64,000 bases of DNA from Bradyrhizobium sp. CCGB01 (GCF_024199795.1 NZ_JANADK010000001.1:3596001-3660000); one strand, 5' to 3'; shown: positions 35,710 through 45,092, numbered from the stretch's first letter. The notes: a model not told the origin generated them from the sequence alone. Numbers and translations are program-made.

Positions 35710-35982
35710 ATGTTCCCGTTTATGATGAAGCTCTCCCTCATCGAAGACCAGGCCATCCAGGCGCGAATCGCGTTCATCGCGGGCGCCGAGACGTTCGATC
35801 GCATCTTCGCCGGCATCCGATTCGACGAAGTCGACGGCAATCTGCTGTTCGCGATTGCCAGGGATGAAGATTGCGCGGCCGAGATCGAGGATGAGTTCTC
35901 GCATCACCTCGCAGTGGTTGCGACGCAGGTCCTCGGGCAGAGCGTCGACGTGGTCGTGGTGCTGCCGAAGGTCCTGCAATAG
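35710..35982 (+). CDS. Small conserved-looking hypothetical protein
   Basis: 90 residues from ATG 35710 (in-frame ATGs also at 35722 and 35725). Not recognised. It has third-position G/C bias like true genes here, and a regular alternation suggesting a compact alpha/beta domain: QARIAFIAGAETFDRIFAGIRF, NLLFAIARDEDCAAEIEDEF, VVATQVLGQSVDVVVVLPKVL. It diverges from the DUF3750 gene and precedes the helicase by about 100 bp. No signal peptide or membrane segment. Confidence 0.55.
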   Translation: MFPFMMKLSLIEDQAIQARIAFIAGAETFDRIFAGIRFDEVDGNLLFAIARDEDCAAEIEDEFSHHLAVVATQVLGQSVDVVVVLPKVLQ

Positions 35983-36082
35983 GCCTTAATTTGGGCGTGC
36001 ACGCCGGTCGTTTGGGCCCGTGTCCCTGCTTTTCAACGCAATCGCAAAATTGTAATGACGTCCTTGGGCGCCTAGGCCCGAT

Positions 36083-39000
36083 TTGCGTTATCGACCGAGC
36101 TCTACGGGAGGGCTCGTCGACGCGCGCCTCTATTTGCGAAACAAAGTTGGATACACATTGGCGCCCACCAGGAAAGCCCGGGCCACGACCGGCGCGAAAA
36201 AGACAAAGAGCAAGAGCTCGAAAAGCAAGAGCGTAAAAAGCAAGAGCTCATCGCGTTCCACGGTCTCGTCCGCATCGCCGCTCGGCATGCTTGCGCTGCA
36301 TCTGCGCGAGCAGTGGGAGAAGTCTGGCCGCGACGGCCTTGTCTTCCTCTGCGACGACGAGAACAGGGCGGAGCGGCTGGGCGGCGTGATCCACGCGCTC
36401 GACCCGTCGGTCGACGTGCTGGTGTTCCCGCGGCTGAACAATCTGCCGTTCGATGGGCTTGAGCCGTCGCGCGAGATCGCTGGGCGACGCAGCTCGGTGC
36501 TCCGGCGGCTTGCCAGGACGAAGAAGCCGGTCTTCCTCGTGTCGACAGCAGAAGCCATCATGGAGCGGCTGCCGCTGCCGGCGAGCTGGTCGAAGACCAG
36601 CCTCAGCCTGAAGGTGGGCGGAGCCTTTTCGGAAGCCGAACTGGAGGGCCGTCTGGAAGCGCTCGGCTACGACCTCGACGAAGAGGCGGAATATCCCGGC
36701 GGCGTCCTGTTCCACGGCAAGACGTTCGAGGTGTTTCCCGCCGGCGCACTCAGTCCGTTCAGGATCGAGCATTCCGATGGGACTATCCGCAAAATCGTCG
36801 CCGTCGATCCGATCGAGCATGAGGTCGTGTTCGAGACGAAGGAGCTGCTGATCGATCCGATGTCCGAACAGATTGCGCTCGGGGGCAAACGCGGGCAGCG
36901 GGCGACCCTGCCGGACTATTGCGATCGCGCGCGGTGGATTGTGGATGCCGGCGTGCTCGGCCATGCCGATAGCTGGCTGGGCACCATCGAGGAGGCGGCC
37001 GGCCGCAGGGATGCAGAGCGCGAGTATCTCGGCCGGGACGAGTGGAAGCGGCTGAAGAAGCGCATGACCGTGTTGCCGCAGAAATCGGCCTTTACGCAGA
37101 CACCGGATTTCTCCAAGGCCGCTTCGCCAAGAAAGATCCTGCGCGCATTTATTGACGATATGCAACGCGCCGGATCGCGGCTTTTGTTCGTCGCGGCCAT
37201 CGAGGACGACCTACGCGCGATGGAGCGGATGAGCGGGATCAAGGCGGAGCGCTGCGCCGATTGGAGCGAGGCAACGGAGGGACGGGATCGCGAGACGGCG
37301 TTCCTGGCCGACTTCGATGCCGGCTTCGTCGGAACGGGCCGCAAGCCTCTGGTCATCGTGACCGCGTCCGACGTGCTCGGCAGCAGGGCCCATCATCCGC
37401 AGCCGATGGCGCGGAGCTGGACCGCTGCGTTCGATCATCCTGACGTGCCGGAGCGTGGCGCTGCGGTGGTTCATTTGCAGCGCGGGCTCGCTTTGCTCGA
37501 CGGCTTGCAGACCTTCGCCATGGGGAAGGGGGTGCGGCGCGAGATGGTCAGGCTGGCATTCGCCGGCGACAACGCCGTTCTCGTGCCTCCGGCCGATCTT
37601 GCCTTGATATGGCCGTATGCGGCCGAGCCCGGCAAGCTGGCGCGCGACAAGGCGGATGGCAGCACGTGGTGGGCGCGGCGAACCGAGGCCGAGGCTGAAA
37701 TTCAAACCGCCGCCAAGGCGCTCGCAAAACACATCAGCCAGCGCCACCGCCGCCGCGCACCCAAGCTGGTCGCGCCAGGTCCGCTCTATGAAAGGTTCGT
37801 CGCGCGCTTCCCCTATTTCACGACGGTCGACCAGGCCAAGGCCATTCAGGACGTGCTCGATGATCTCGGGGCAGGTCATCCCATGGATAGAGTCGTCTGC
37901 GGCGATGTGGGGTTTGGCAAGACCGAGGTGGCGTTGCGTGCGGCGGCGGCCGTGGCGCTATCTGGAAAACAGGTGGCGATTGCGGTGCCGACAACCGTGC
38001 TGGCGCGGCAGCATGTCGAAACCTTCCGCAAACGCTTCGGACCTCTCGGGATCGAAGTCGGAAGCCTGTCGCGGGCCACCTCGGGTCCGGAGACGCGAGA
38101 GACCAAAGAGGGCTTGCGAAGCGGCCGGATGAAAGTCGTGGTCGGCACGCAGGCGCTTTCTGCAAAGGACGTGAAGTTCGCCGATCTCGGCCTCGTCATC
38201 ATCGACGAGGAACAGCATTTTGGAGCGGCAGAGAAAGCGAAGCTTTCAGGCTTGGCAAAGAATGCCCATACGCTCTGGATGAGCGCGACGCCGATCCCGC
38301 GGACGCTCGCGGCGGGGCTTGCGGGCTTCCGCGATCTCAGCGTGATCGCAACGCCGCCGGTTCACCGGCTTCCGATCGTGACCAAGATCGCGCCGCTTTC
38401 GGATGCGGCCATTGCCGGCGCATTGCTGCGCGAGCGGCGGCGGCACGGCCAGAGTTTTCTGATCTGCCCGCGCATCCAGGATCTGGAGCCGATGCTGGCG
38501 CGCGTGCAGGCGCTCGCTCCCGATCTCCGTATCGTCTGTCTTCACGGCAAGATGCCTGTCGACGAGCTCGACGACCGCATGATGAGCTTCGTCGACGGCG
38601 AGGCGGACGTGCTGCTGGCGACCAACATCGTGGAAAGCGGTCTCGACATTCCGCGCGCGAACACCATCGTTGTGTGCTGGCCCGAAAAATTCGGTCTCGC
38701 TCAGCTCCATCAGCTCAGGGGGCGGGTAGGACGCGGCGGAACGCGCGCCTTCGCCTATCTGCTGACGGAGTCGGCCTCGGCGCAGTCCGAGAAACGTCTG
38801 GCCGTGCTCGAGGAGTTCAGCAAGCCCGGCGCCGGCTTCGCCATCAGCGAGCGCGACCTGGATCTTAGGGGCGCTGGCGATCTGTTCTCCGAGCAGCAGT
38901 CGGGGCACGTGCAGGTGTTCGGCCCGGTGCTCTACAGTCATCTGCTGAAGCTCGCCTCGGAACGGATCAACGATTCCGGCGCCTTCCTGTGGGTGCCCGA

Positions 39001-39391
39001 TCTGAACCTGCCGGTCGGCGATATGCTGCCCGAAGGCTACGTGCAATCGGACGCGGTGCGGCTCGAGATCTATGGCCGCGCCGCCAGATGCCGGAGCGAC
39101 GACGATCTGGAAGATCTGGAGGAGGAGACCTCGCGGCGTTTCGGCAAGCTCCCGCCGGAGGCGCGCGATTTCTTCGCAGCCGCCAGACTCAGGATCGATT
39201 GCAAGCGGCGCGGCATCGTCAGGCTCGATGTCGGGCCGGAGGCTGCCGCCGCGACATTCCTCCCCGGTCGCTTGCGGAAATCCAAGGCGCGATCACTGCA
39301 ACGCGACGGCGATCGCGTCGTCTACGCCGCCCGCGGCCACGATGACCCGTTTGACCGGATCGAGGAGTTTTTTGAGCTGCTGGACGAATGA
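36083..39391 (+). CDS. Mfd-like (transcription-repair coupling factor) superfamily 2 helicase, non-canonical paralogue
   Basis: 1102 residues from TTG 36083; the first in-frame ATG is codon 69 (36287). Residues 36-60 are a Lys/Ser-rich tail (KKTKSKSSKSKSVKSKSS). Then a UvrB-like module (about 65-330), an RNA-polymerase-interaction-like segment GAAVVHLQRGLALLDGLQTF (about 490), and the helicase core: Walker A CGDVGFGKTEVA, DEEQHFG, SATPIPRTLAAG, ATNIVESGLDIPRANT, QLRGRVGRGG. A short C-terminal regulatory domain follows. It would push on stalled RNA polymerase or translocate on DNA. Length is near, slightly below, Mfd (about 1150). Divergence suggests a second copy rather than the housekeeping gene. 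Confidence 0.85.
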   Translation: MRYRPSSTGGLVDARLYLRNKVGYTLAPTRKARATTGAKKTKSKSSKSKSVKSKSSSRSTVSSASPLGMLALHLREQWEKSGRDGLVFLCDDENRAERLGGVIHALDPSVDVLVFPRLNNLPFDGLEPSREIAGRRSSVLRRLARTKKPVFLVSTAEAIMERLPLPASWSKTSLSLKVGGAFSEAELEGRLEALGYDLDEEAEYPGGVLFHGKTFEVFPAGALSPFRIEHSDGTIRKIVAVDPIEHEVVFETKELLIDPMSEQIALGGKRGQRATLPDYCDRARWIVDAGVLGHADSWLGTIEEAAGRRDAEREYLGRDEWKRLKKRMTVLPQKSAFTQTPDFSKAASPRKILRAFIDDMQRAGSRLLFVAAIEDDLRAMERMSGIKAERCADWSEATEGRDRETAFLADFDAGFVGTGRKPLVIVTASDVLGSRAHHPQPMARSWTAAFDHPDVPERGAAVVHLQRGLALLDGLQTFAMGKGVRREMVRLAFAGDNAVLVPPADLALIWPYAAEPGKLARDKADGSTWWARRTEAEAEIQTAAKALAKHISQRHRRRAPKLVAPGPLYERFVARFPYFTTVDQAKAIQDVLDDLGAGHPMDRVVCGDVGFGKTEVALRAAAAVALSGKQVAIAVPTTVLARQHVETFRKRFGPLGIEVGSLSRATSGPETRETKEGLRSGRMKVVVGTQALSAKDVKFADLGLVIIDEEQHFGAAEKAKLSGLAKNAHTLWMSATPIPRTLAAGLAGFRDLSVIATPPVHRLPIVTKIAPLSDAAIAGALLRERRRHGQSFLICPRIQDLEPMLARVQALAPDLRIVCLHGKMPVDELDDRMMSFVDGEADVLLATNIVESGLDIPRANTIVVCWPEKFGLAQLHQLRGRVGRGGTRAFAYLLTESASAQSEKRLAVLEEFSKPGAGFAISERDLDLRGAGDLFSEQQSGHVQVFGPVLYSHLLKLASERINDSGAFLWVPDLNLPVGDMLPEGYVQSDAVRLEIYGRAARCRSDDDLEDLEEETSRRFGKLPPEARDFFAAARLRIDCKRRGIVRLDVGPEAAAATFLPGRLRKSKARSLQRDGDRVVYAARGHDDPFDRIEEFFELLDE

Positions 39392-39423
39392 CAGCCAAGC
39401 TCGCTGCGCCCTGGCGCCGACCT

Positions 39424-40398
39424 CTATTGCGGCTCGATTCCAGCCGCTTTGATAATCCGCCCCCACTTGCCGATCTCAGCCTTCAGGAAGGCTTCGAGGG
39501 CTTCCGGGGTCGCGCGCTCGGCTTCGACCGGAGCCATGCTGAGCTCGGCGAAGCGGCTGATCAGGGCGGGATCCTTCAGGGCTGTCTGCAGCGCACCGAC
39601 GAGCTGGTCGACCACCGGCTTCGGCGTGCCGCGCGGCGCGTAGAGGCCGTACCAGGTCGTGACATCGAATGCGGGAACGCCGGCCTCGGCCGAGGTCGGC
39701 ACATTGGGTAGCGTCGCCACGCGCTTCTTGCTGGTGATCGCGTAGCCCTTGATCGTGTTGGACTGGATGTAGGGCGTCGGCCCGGTCGCGGGATCGCAGT
39801 AGACGTCGATATGGCCGGCGATGACGTCGTTCAGCGCCGGCCCGCCGCCCTTGTAGTAGATCGGCGTGAGCTTGGTGTCGGTCGCGCTCATGAACATCAG
39901 GCCGCAGAGCTGCGAGGCCGAGCCGAGACCGACGTTGCCAAAAGTCATCTTGTCGCCCTCGCTGCGGATGCGCGCGATCATCTCGCCGAGATCCCTGGCC
40001 GGAAAATTCGGCCGCGCCACGAGGATCATCGGAACGTCCGTCACGAGCCCGATCATGGCGAAGTCGCCGACGGGGTCGAACGGCAGCTTGGCGTAGAGCG
40101 CGGGCGCCGTGGCCTGGCCGACATGCATCAGGAGGAGAGTGTAGCCATCAGGCGCGGCCTTGGCGACGCGGTTGGTACCGAGCGTGCCGCCGGCACCGAC
40201 CACATTCTCGATGACGATGGACTGCTTCAGCGTCGCGCTCATGGCGTTGCCGAGAATACGCGCGATGACGTCGCCGGGACCGCCGGCGGAGAAGGGCACG
40301 ATCAGCGTGACCGGGCGGGCAGGGTAGTCGTCTGCGAGAGCCGCGCCACAGGGCGAGAGCAGGAGACACAGGATCAGCGATCGTACGAGAGACAACAT
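39424..40398 (-). CDS. Tripartite tricarboxylate transporter binding protein (TctC/Bug family)
   Basis: 324 residues with signal peptide MLSLVRSLILCLLLSPCGAALA. Bug-fold marks: YPARPVTLIVPFSAGGPGDVIARILG, VIENVVGAGGTLGTNRVAKAAPDGYTLLL, ALNDVIAGHIDVYCDPATGPTPYI and YGLYAPRGTPKPVVDQL. These proteins bind carboxylates in the periplasm. No TctA or TctB membrane genes are nearby. It is the last gene of the eleven-gene minus run that also encodes a Liv-type ABC importer with its own binding protein, so it may serve a distant TctAB or act as a sensor. Confidence 0.92.
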   Translation of the reverse strand: MLSLVRSLILCLLLSPCGAALADDYPARPVTLIVPFSAGGPGDVIARILGNAMSATLKQSIVIENVVGAGGTLGTNRVAKAAPDGYTLLLMHVGQATAPALYAKLPFDPVGDFAMIGLVTDVPMILVARPNFPARDLGEMIARIRSEGDKMTFGNVGLGSASQLCGLMFMSATDTKLTPIYYKGGGPALNDVIAGHIDVYCDPATGPTPYIQSNTIKGYAITSKKRVATLPNVPTSAEAGVPAFDVTTWYGLYAPRGTPKPVVDQLVGALQTALKDPALISRFAELSMAPVEAERATPEALEAFLKAEIGKWGRIIKAAGIEPQ

Positions 40399-40424
40399 CG
40401 AACACTCCCTGAATTCTTGTTTTT

Positions 40425-41138
40425 CTAGTCGTCGGAGGGCGTCGCCTCCTTGGCGGCGTTTCGTTCAATCATGTCGAGCGCGGCCACCGCAGCCGCGTTG
40501 ATGTGATCGACGCAGCAGCGCTCGGCGAGGTCTGGATCGCCGTTCTGGATCGCACGCCAGATCGCGGTGACCTCGCGCAGGCTCTTGTTGATCCGTTTCG
40601 GCTGCGACATCGACGTGATCCGCAGCAGCTGAATGCGGTCGTGCAGCGGCTTGAGCATGCGCTCGATGAAGGCGTTGCGGCAGCCGCCGATCAGCGCGGC
40701 GTAGAAGTCGGTCTTGGCTTCGAGGCTGCCGACGAGATCCTGCTTGGCCGCGGCCGCCTTCAGCCGCGTCAGGGCTTCCCCGATCCGCCGGGCCACTTCC
40801 GGGTCGTGGAGCCTGGCGCACTCGCGGCCAGCGAAGCCTTCGAGGACCGCGCGTGCCGCATAGAGCTGCCGGGCTTCCTCCAGGCTGATCGTGGAGACCA
40901 CCGGGCCGCGGTGCGGGACGATGTTGACGAGGCCGTCGGCTTCGAGGGCACGCAGTGCTTCACGGATCGAGGGGCGGCTGACGCCCATCATCTCGCAGAG
41001 CTCGCGCTCGACGAGGCGTTGGCCCGGCTTCAGCGTTCCGGACATGATAGCCTCGCGCAGCTTTTGCGCGACCATCGCCCGGACGGTCGGGACGTCCTCG
41101 ATGCGGAGTGTCGACTGCAATTCGCTACGTCTTTCCAT
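40425..41138 (-). CDS. GntR-family transcriptional regulator, FCD (FadR) subfamily
   Basis: 237 residues. Winged helix (about 15-80): VAQKLREAIMSGTLKPGQRLVERELCEMMGVSRPSIREALRALEADGLV. The C-terminal all-helical FCD domain (about 90-220) holds potential metal ligands in FYAALIGGCRN and RCCVDHINAA. It responds to small carboxylates in known cases. It lies within the minus operon, 23 bp after an SDR gene, so it would be autoregulated. The TTGTC-N-GACAA palindrome at 50352-50362 fits the usual operator of this subfamily and is the probable target. Confidence 0.93.
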   Translation of the reverse strand: MERRSELQSTLRIEDVPTVRAMVAQKLREAIMSGTLKPGQRLVERELCEMMGVSRPSIREALRALEADGLVNIVPHRGPVVSTISLEEARQLYAARAVLEGFAGRECARLHDPEVARRIGEALTRLKAAAAKQDLVGSLEAKTDFYAALIGGCRNAFIERMLKPLHDRIQLLRITSMSQPKRINKSLREVTAIWRAIQNGDPDLAERCCVDHINAAAVAALDMIERNAAKEATPSDD

Positions 41139-41161
41139 GTCCGGGCCCTGGTTGGGAAAAG

Positions 41162-41902
41162 TCAGTACCGGTTTACAGGCAGAATCATCATTTCGGCAAT
41201 TTGAACGTGCGGGGGCTGGTCAAGGGCGAAGACGATCGAGCGAGCGATATCGGCCGGCTCGAGCGCCATCCTGAACTGGTCGAAATAGTCCTTTTCCTTC
41301 TGCGTATCGCCGCGGTAGCGGGTCAGGATGATGTTGGTCCGGGTCAGGCCGGGCTGGAGCTCGGTCACCCGGATCGCGGTGTCCGCGAGCTCACCGCGGA
41401 GGGTCTCCGTGAACATGTGCACGCCCGCCTTGCTGGTGCTGTAGGCCGCCATATCCGGGACAATACGGACCGCGTTGATGGAGCTGATGTTGACGACATG
41501 GCCGGAGTTGCGCTGGACCATGCCGGGCAGGATCGCGCGGGTGACGCGCATCAGGCCGATCAGATTGGTCTGGATGATGTTGGACCAGTCGTCCGCGGAA
41601 CCAAGGTCGAAGCGGGTCCGTCCGCCAATATCGTGTCCGGCATTGTTGATGAGAATGTCGACCGGTTTGAAATGACCTGGAATTGCATCCGGCAGACCAT
41701 CCACAGCCGAGGCGTCGCTGATGTCGAGCTGAATCGGAAACACTGCGGCGCCCGCCGTTGCGGCCAACTCCTGGAGGGCTTTGGCGTCGCGATCGACCAG
41801 CACGACGCGGCGGCCGCTCTCCAGCAACGCCTTGGTGATGGCGCGTCCCATGCCGCCGGCGGCGCCCGTCAGCACGACGGTCTGGCCCGATTGTTCAGTC
41901 AT
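41162..41902 (-). CDS. Short-chain dehydrogenase/reductase (YdfG-like)
   Basis: 246 residues, classical SDR. Cofactor motif TGAAGGMG (residues 12-19), NNAGHD, catalytic Ser in NISSINA and YSTSK (about 155). The C-terminal RSIVFALDQPPHVQIAEMMILPVNR resembles YdfG-type hydroxy-acid or serine dehydrogenases. It would oxidise or reduce a hydroxyl/keto group on the pathway intermediate. It is followed by GntR and preceded by a second SDR, both with gaps below 30 bp. Confidence 0.9.
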   Translation of the reverse strand: MTEQSGQTVVLTGAAGGMGRAITKALLESGRRVVLVDRDAKALQELAATAGAAVFPIQLDISDASAVDGLPDAIPGHFKPVDILINNAGHDIGGRTRFDLGSADDWSNIIQTNLIGLMRVTRAILPGMVQRNSGHVVNISSINAVRIVPDMAAYSTSKAGVHMFTETLRGELADTAIRVTELQPGLTRTNIILTRYRGDTQKEKDYFDQFRMALEPADIARSIVFALDQPPHVQIAEMMILPVNRY

Positions 41903-41926
41903 CGCAGCACTCCCATTCCATTGCTC

Positions 41927-42697
41927 TCATGCGACCGACCAGCCGCCGTCGATCGGCAGGCTGGCTCCGGTGATGTCGTTCGCGGCGGGGCCACAGAGAA
42001 AGACGACCAGGGCGGCGACGGCATCCATTTCGACGAAGCGCTGCGTCGGCTGGCGCTCGCCGAGATACTCGCGGGTCACGTCATCGGCCGGACGGCCGCT
42101 GTTCGATGCGATCGTCGCGATCTTGTTCAGGATGGCGGGCGTCGGCAGAGTACCGGGGCAAAGCGTGTTGCAGGTAATGCCGCTGCGTGCCGTCTCGATG
42201 GCCACCGCACGAGTGATCCCGAGGATTGCCGTCTTTGTGGTGACGTAGTCGATGCGGTCCTCGACGGCGCGGCTCGAATAGATCGAGCCCATGTTGATGA
42301 TGCGGCCCCAGCCGCTCTGCTTCATGGCCGGCAGCGCCAGGCGGATCAGGTGGAACGGCGCGGAAAGATTGATGGCCAGCGCCTCCTCCCAGCGATCGGG
42401 CGGAAACTGCTCGATCGGCGAAAAATGCCGGACAACGGCGTTGTTGACGAGAATGTCGATGGCACCGCAGCGGTCGAGCAGGTCGGCGATCATGGTCTCG
42501 ATCGCCTCGCGCTGGGCGAGATCGGTACCGGCCGCGATAACCTCCACGCCGAAGCGGGCGCGAAGATCATCCGCGGCCTGCTTCGGCGCGACGAGATCGT
42601 GAAGGACAATGTTGGCGCCCGCGCCGGCGAGCCCTTCCGCGACGGCAAAGCCAAGGCCTGCGGTCGCGCCGGTCACGAGTGCCCATTTGCCCTTCAT
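41927..42697 (-). CDS. Short-chain dehydrogenase/reductase
   Basis: 256 residues from ATG 42697 (MKGKWALVTGATAGLG); the longer reading overlaps the CMD gene and is rejected. Motifs: TGATAGLG, NNAVVRH, NMGSIYS (catalytic Ser), YVTTK, and the C-terminal ITGASLPIDGGWS typical of classical FabG-like SDRs. A distinct sequence from the SDR immediately downstream, so the pair probably catalyses two separate redox steps. 14 bp after the CMD gene. Confidence 0.9.
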   Translation of the reverse strand: MKGKWALVTGATAGLGFAVAEGLAGAGANIVLHDLVAPKQAADDLRARFGVEVIAAGTDLAQREAIETMIADLLDRCGAIDILVNNAVVRHFSPIEQFPPDRWEEALAINLSAPFHLIRLALPAMKQSGWGRIINMGSIYSSRAVEDRIDYVTTKTAILGITRAVAIETARSGITCNTLCPGTLPTPAILNKIATIASNSGRPADDVTREYLGERQPTQRFVEMDAVAALVVFLCGPAANDITGASLPIDGGWSVA

Positions 42698-42711
42698 CGC
42701 CAGGCGCTCCG

Positions 42712-43092
42712 CTATGTCTTGTCGAGCTCGGCGAAGACTTCCTTCGCATTCCGGAAGGCATCGACGCCCGCCGGCACGCCGCAATAGATCGCGACTTGCA
42801 TGAAGACCTCGCGGATCTCCTCGCGGGTCGCGCCGTTGGCGAGCGCGCCGCGGACATGCGTCTTCAATTCGTGCGGCCGGTTGAGTGCGCAGAGCATCGC
42901 CAGATTGAGGAAGCTGCGGGTCTTGCGTGTCAGGCCTTCGCGGCCCCAGACGTAGCCCCAGCAATATTCCGTCGTGAGGTCCTGCATCGGGCGATTGAAT
43001 TCGTCCGCGGATGCGATCGCCTTGTCCACGAACTCGTTGCCGAGCACGCTTTTGCGGATTTCGAGACCGCGATCGTAGGTTGCCTTGTCCAT
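42712..43092 (-). CDS. Carboxymuconolactone decarboxylase (CMD/PcaC) family protein, copy A
   Basis: 126 residues, single CMD domain. Family marks: TTEYCWGYVWGREGLTRKTRSFLNLAMLCAL, RPHELKTHVRGALANGATREEIREVFMQVAIYCGVPAGVDAFR. PcaC decarboxylates 4-carboxymuconolactone in protocatechuate degradation. No other protocatechuate genes are present, so a related lactone or acid may be the substrate. By hand alignment it is about 60-65% identical to copy B at 51847-52236 on the other side of the operator. Confidence 0.9.
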   Translation of the reverse strand: MDKATYDRGLEIRKSVLGNEFVDKAIASADEFNRPMQDLTTEYCWGYVWGREGLTRKTRSFLNLAMLCALNRPHELKTHVRGALANGATREEIREVFMQVAIYCGVPAGVDAFRNAKEVFAELDKT

Positions 43093-43116
43093 GCTGTCTT
43101 CCTTTATTTGCGGGCG

Positions 43117-44349
43117 TCAATTCTTCGGCCAGAACGGCTGTGCCAGCGCGAGCTGCGGTGGGAACACCGTCACCGGCACGCCGGATTGCCATTGCACGAT
43201 GGTCATGCCGGCGCCGACGCGGCGGCCTTTCTCGTCGAACTTGATCTCGCCCAGCGGATAGTATTTCGAGGGGCCGGCATCCATGGTGCGCAGCGCTTCG
43301 CCCACGGCGACACGGTCGGCCTTGCCGGCCTTCTCCAGCGCGTCCTTGATCACCCACATGTCCCCATAGGTGGAGATCGCGTTCTGCGTCATCCACGGCT
43401 CCTTGTAGCGGGTCTTCAATTCGGCGATCAGGGCCTCGTGTCCCTTGGCGCCCCAGCTTGCGACGCAGGTCAGCACGCCCTGGAGCAGCTCGGGGCTGAC
43501 GGTCTGCAGCATGTCCGGCTCGGCGATCGCGATGCCGAACGAGATGGTCGGGACCTTGCCCTGGCCGAGGCCGAACTCGTTCATCTTCTCGAGCAGCAGT
43601 TTTGCGTCCGAGATCACCGTCGGCAGGAAGAAGAGCAGGTCGGGCTTTGCCGAACGGATCTTCTGCACCAGCGATGTCGCGTCCGCCAGCGGCGGCGTGA
43701 ACGTTTCGTCGACGATCAGCTGCAGCTGGTTCTCCGCCAGCAGGCCCTCGCGCATCGCTTTTGCGGAAGCGATCGAGGCACCCGTGTTATCGGTCAGGAT
43801 CGCGACCGTCTTCGGCCGCTTGCCGGAGGCCGTCTCCGCCAGCTTGATGAGTTGGGGCAACGCCTGCTTCGCCTGCGAGCCCGCGGTGGCCGCGGTCTGG
43901 AACACGTACTTGAATCCGCGCTCGGTGATGAGGTCGGAGTAGGAGAGGGTGAGCATGGGCAGGTTGGCGCGCTCGGTCACCTCGGTAACGGCGAGGGTGA
44001 AGGAGGAGAGATAGGAGCCGGTGGCGGCGACCAAATCGGGCTCCTGCGCCACCATGCGCTGCGCCGCGTTCTTGGCCTTCTCAGTGGTATCGCCGCAGTC
44101 GATCACGACCAGCTTCAGCTTGGCGCCGCCGAGCGCCTTGATGCCGCCTTGCGCGTTGATATGCTCGATGCCCATCTCGGCGCCCATCTTCATCACCTGG
44201 CCCGGACGCGTGTAGATGCCCGACAGCGGGACGATCAGCCCGACCTTGATCTCGGCCGGGGCCTGTGCGCGGGCCACGCCGGCAAGGCCCACGGCGGCGG
44301 CGCCGGACAGCACGGTCCGGCGCGTCAGCCCCTTCGATGTCTTGTTCAT
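43117..44349 (-). CDS. Branched-chain-amino-acid-type ABC transporter binding protein (LivK-like)
   Basis: 410 residues from ATG 44349 (MNKTSKGLTRRTVLSG). Twin-arginine signal: LTRRTVLSGAAAVGLAGVARAQA, cleavage near residue 30. The mature part has the type-I binding fold: IKVGLIVPLSGIYTRPGQVMKMG, LVVIDCGDTTEKAKNAAQRMV, VAATGSYLSSF, VAILTDNTGASIASAKAM. This family binds amino acids but, in catabolic operons, often aromatic or other carboxylates. Partners LivF, LivMG and LivH follow upstream in the same operon. Confidence 0.92.
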   Translation of the reverse strand: MNKTSKGLTRRTVLSGAAAVGLAGVARAQAPAEIKVGLIVPLSGIYTRPGQVMKMGAEMGIEHINAQGGIKALGGAKLKLVVIDCGDTTEKAKNAAQRMVAQEPDLVAATGSYLSSFTLAVTEVTERANLPMLTLSYSDLITERGFKYVFQTAATAGSQAKQALPQLIKLAETASGKRPKTVAILTDNTGASIASAKAMREGLLAENQLQLIVDETFTPPLADATSLVQKIRSAKPDLLFFLPTVISDAKLLLEKMNEFGLGQGKVPTISFGIAIAEPDMLQTVSPELLQGVLTCVASWGAKGHEALIAELKTRYKEPWMTQNAISTYGDMWVIKDALEKAGKADRVAVGEALRTMDAGPSKYYPLGEIKFDEKGRRVGAGMTIVQWQSGVPVTVFPPQLALAQPFWPKN

Positions 44350-44384
44350 TTTGTTCTCTCCCTGGTCTTTGTTTTTTCTGTTCG

Positions 44385-45092
44385 TCACATGCCGAGATAG
44401 GCCTTGCGCACGCGGTCGTCGGCGCGCAGCGTGTCGTTGTTGCCTTCGAGCACGACGTGTCCGGCTTCGAGGACGTAGCCGTGGTCGGCGGATTCCAGCG
44501 CTTCCGCGACGCGCTGCTCGACCAGCAGCATGGTCAGGCCGGACTGGCGGCGGATCTCGATCAGGCGCTCGAAGATGAAATCCGCGGTCGAGGGCGCGAG
44601 CCCCATCGATGGCTCGTCCAGCATCAGCAGTTTGGGCGAGGAGGCGAGGCCGCGGCCGATCGCGAGCATCTGTTGCTGGCCGCCGGACATCGTGCCGGCG
44701 AATTGATTGCGGCGCTCCTTCAGCACCGGCAGCCATTCGAAGATGCGCTCGATATTGGCCTGCCAGTCGCGCCGGCCGCTTTCGGTCATCGCGCCCATTT
44801 CCAGATTCTCCATCACGGTCAGCGACGGGAAGACCTGGCGGCCCTCGGGGACGTGGGCGATGCCCAGATGCGCGCGCTGTGGCGGCGGCACCGCGAGGAG
44901 ATCGACGCCGTCGAACGTAATTCCTCCGCCGCTCGGCTTCACGATGCCGGAGATCGTCTTGAACAGCGTGGTCTTGCCGGCGCCATTGGGCCCGACGATC
45001 GCAACGAACTGGCCCGCGCCTACATTGATCGACACGTCGTTCAGGACGGGCTTGGCCGAATAGCCCGCGCTCAATCCCTCAATTCGCAGCAT
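44385..45092 (-). CDS. livF: Branched-chain-type ABC transporter ATP-binding protein LivF
   Basis: 235 residues. Walker A GPNGAGKTTLFK, Q-loop/LivF marker GIAHVPEGRQVFPSLTVMENL, signature MSGGQQQMLAIGRGL, Walker B LLMLDEPSMGLAP and H-loop LLVEQRV. LivF energises import together with the LivG domain, which here is fused to LivM. Its start overlaps the LivMG gene by 14 bp, indicating translational coupling. Confidence 0.94.
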   Translation of the reverse strand: MLRIEGLSAGYSAKPVLNDVSINVGAGQFVAIVGPNGAGKTTLFKTISGIVKPSGGGITFDGVDLLAVPPPQRAHLGIAHVPEGRQVFPSLTVMENLEMGAMTESGRRDWQANIERIFEWLPVLKERRNQFAGTMSGGQQQMLAIGRGLASSPKLLMLDEPSMGLAPSTADFIFERLIEIRRQSGLTMLLVEQRVAEALESADHGYVLEAGHVVLEGNNDTLRADDRVRKAYLGM

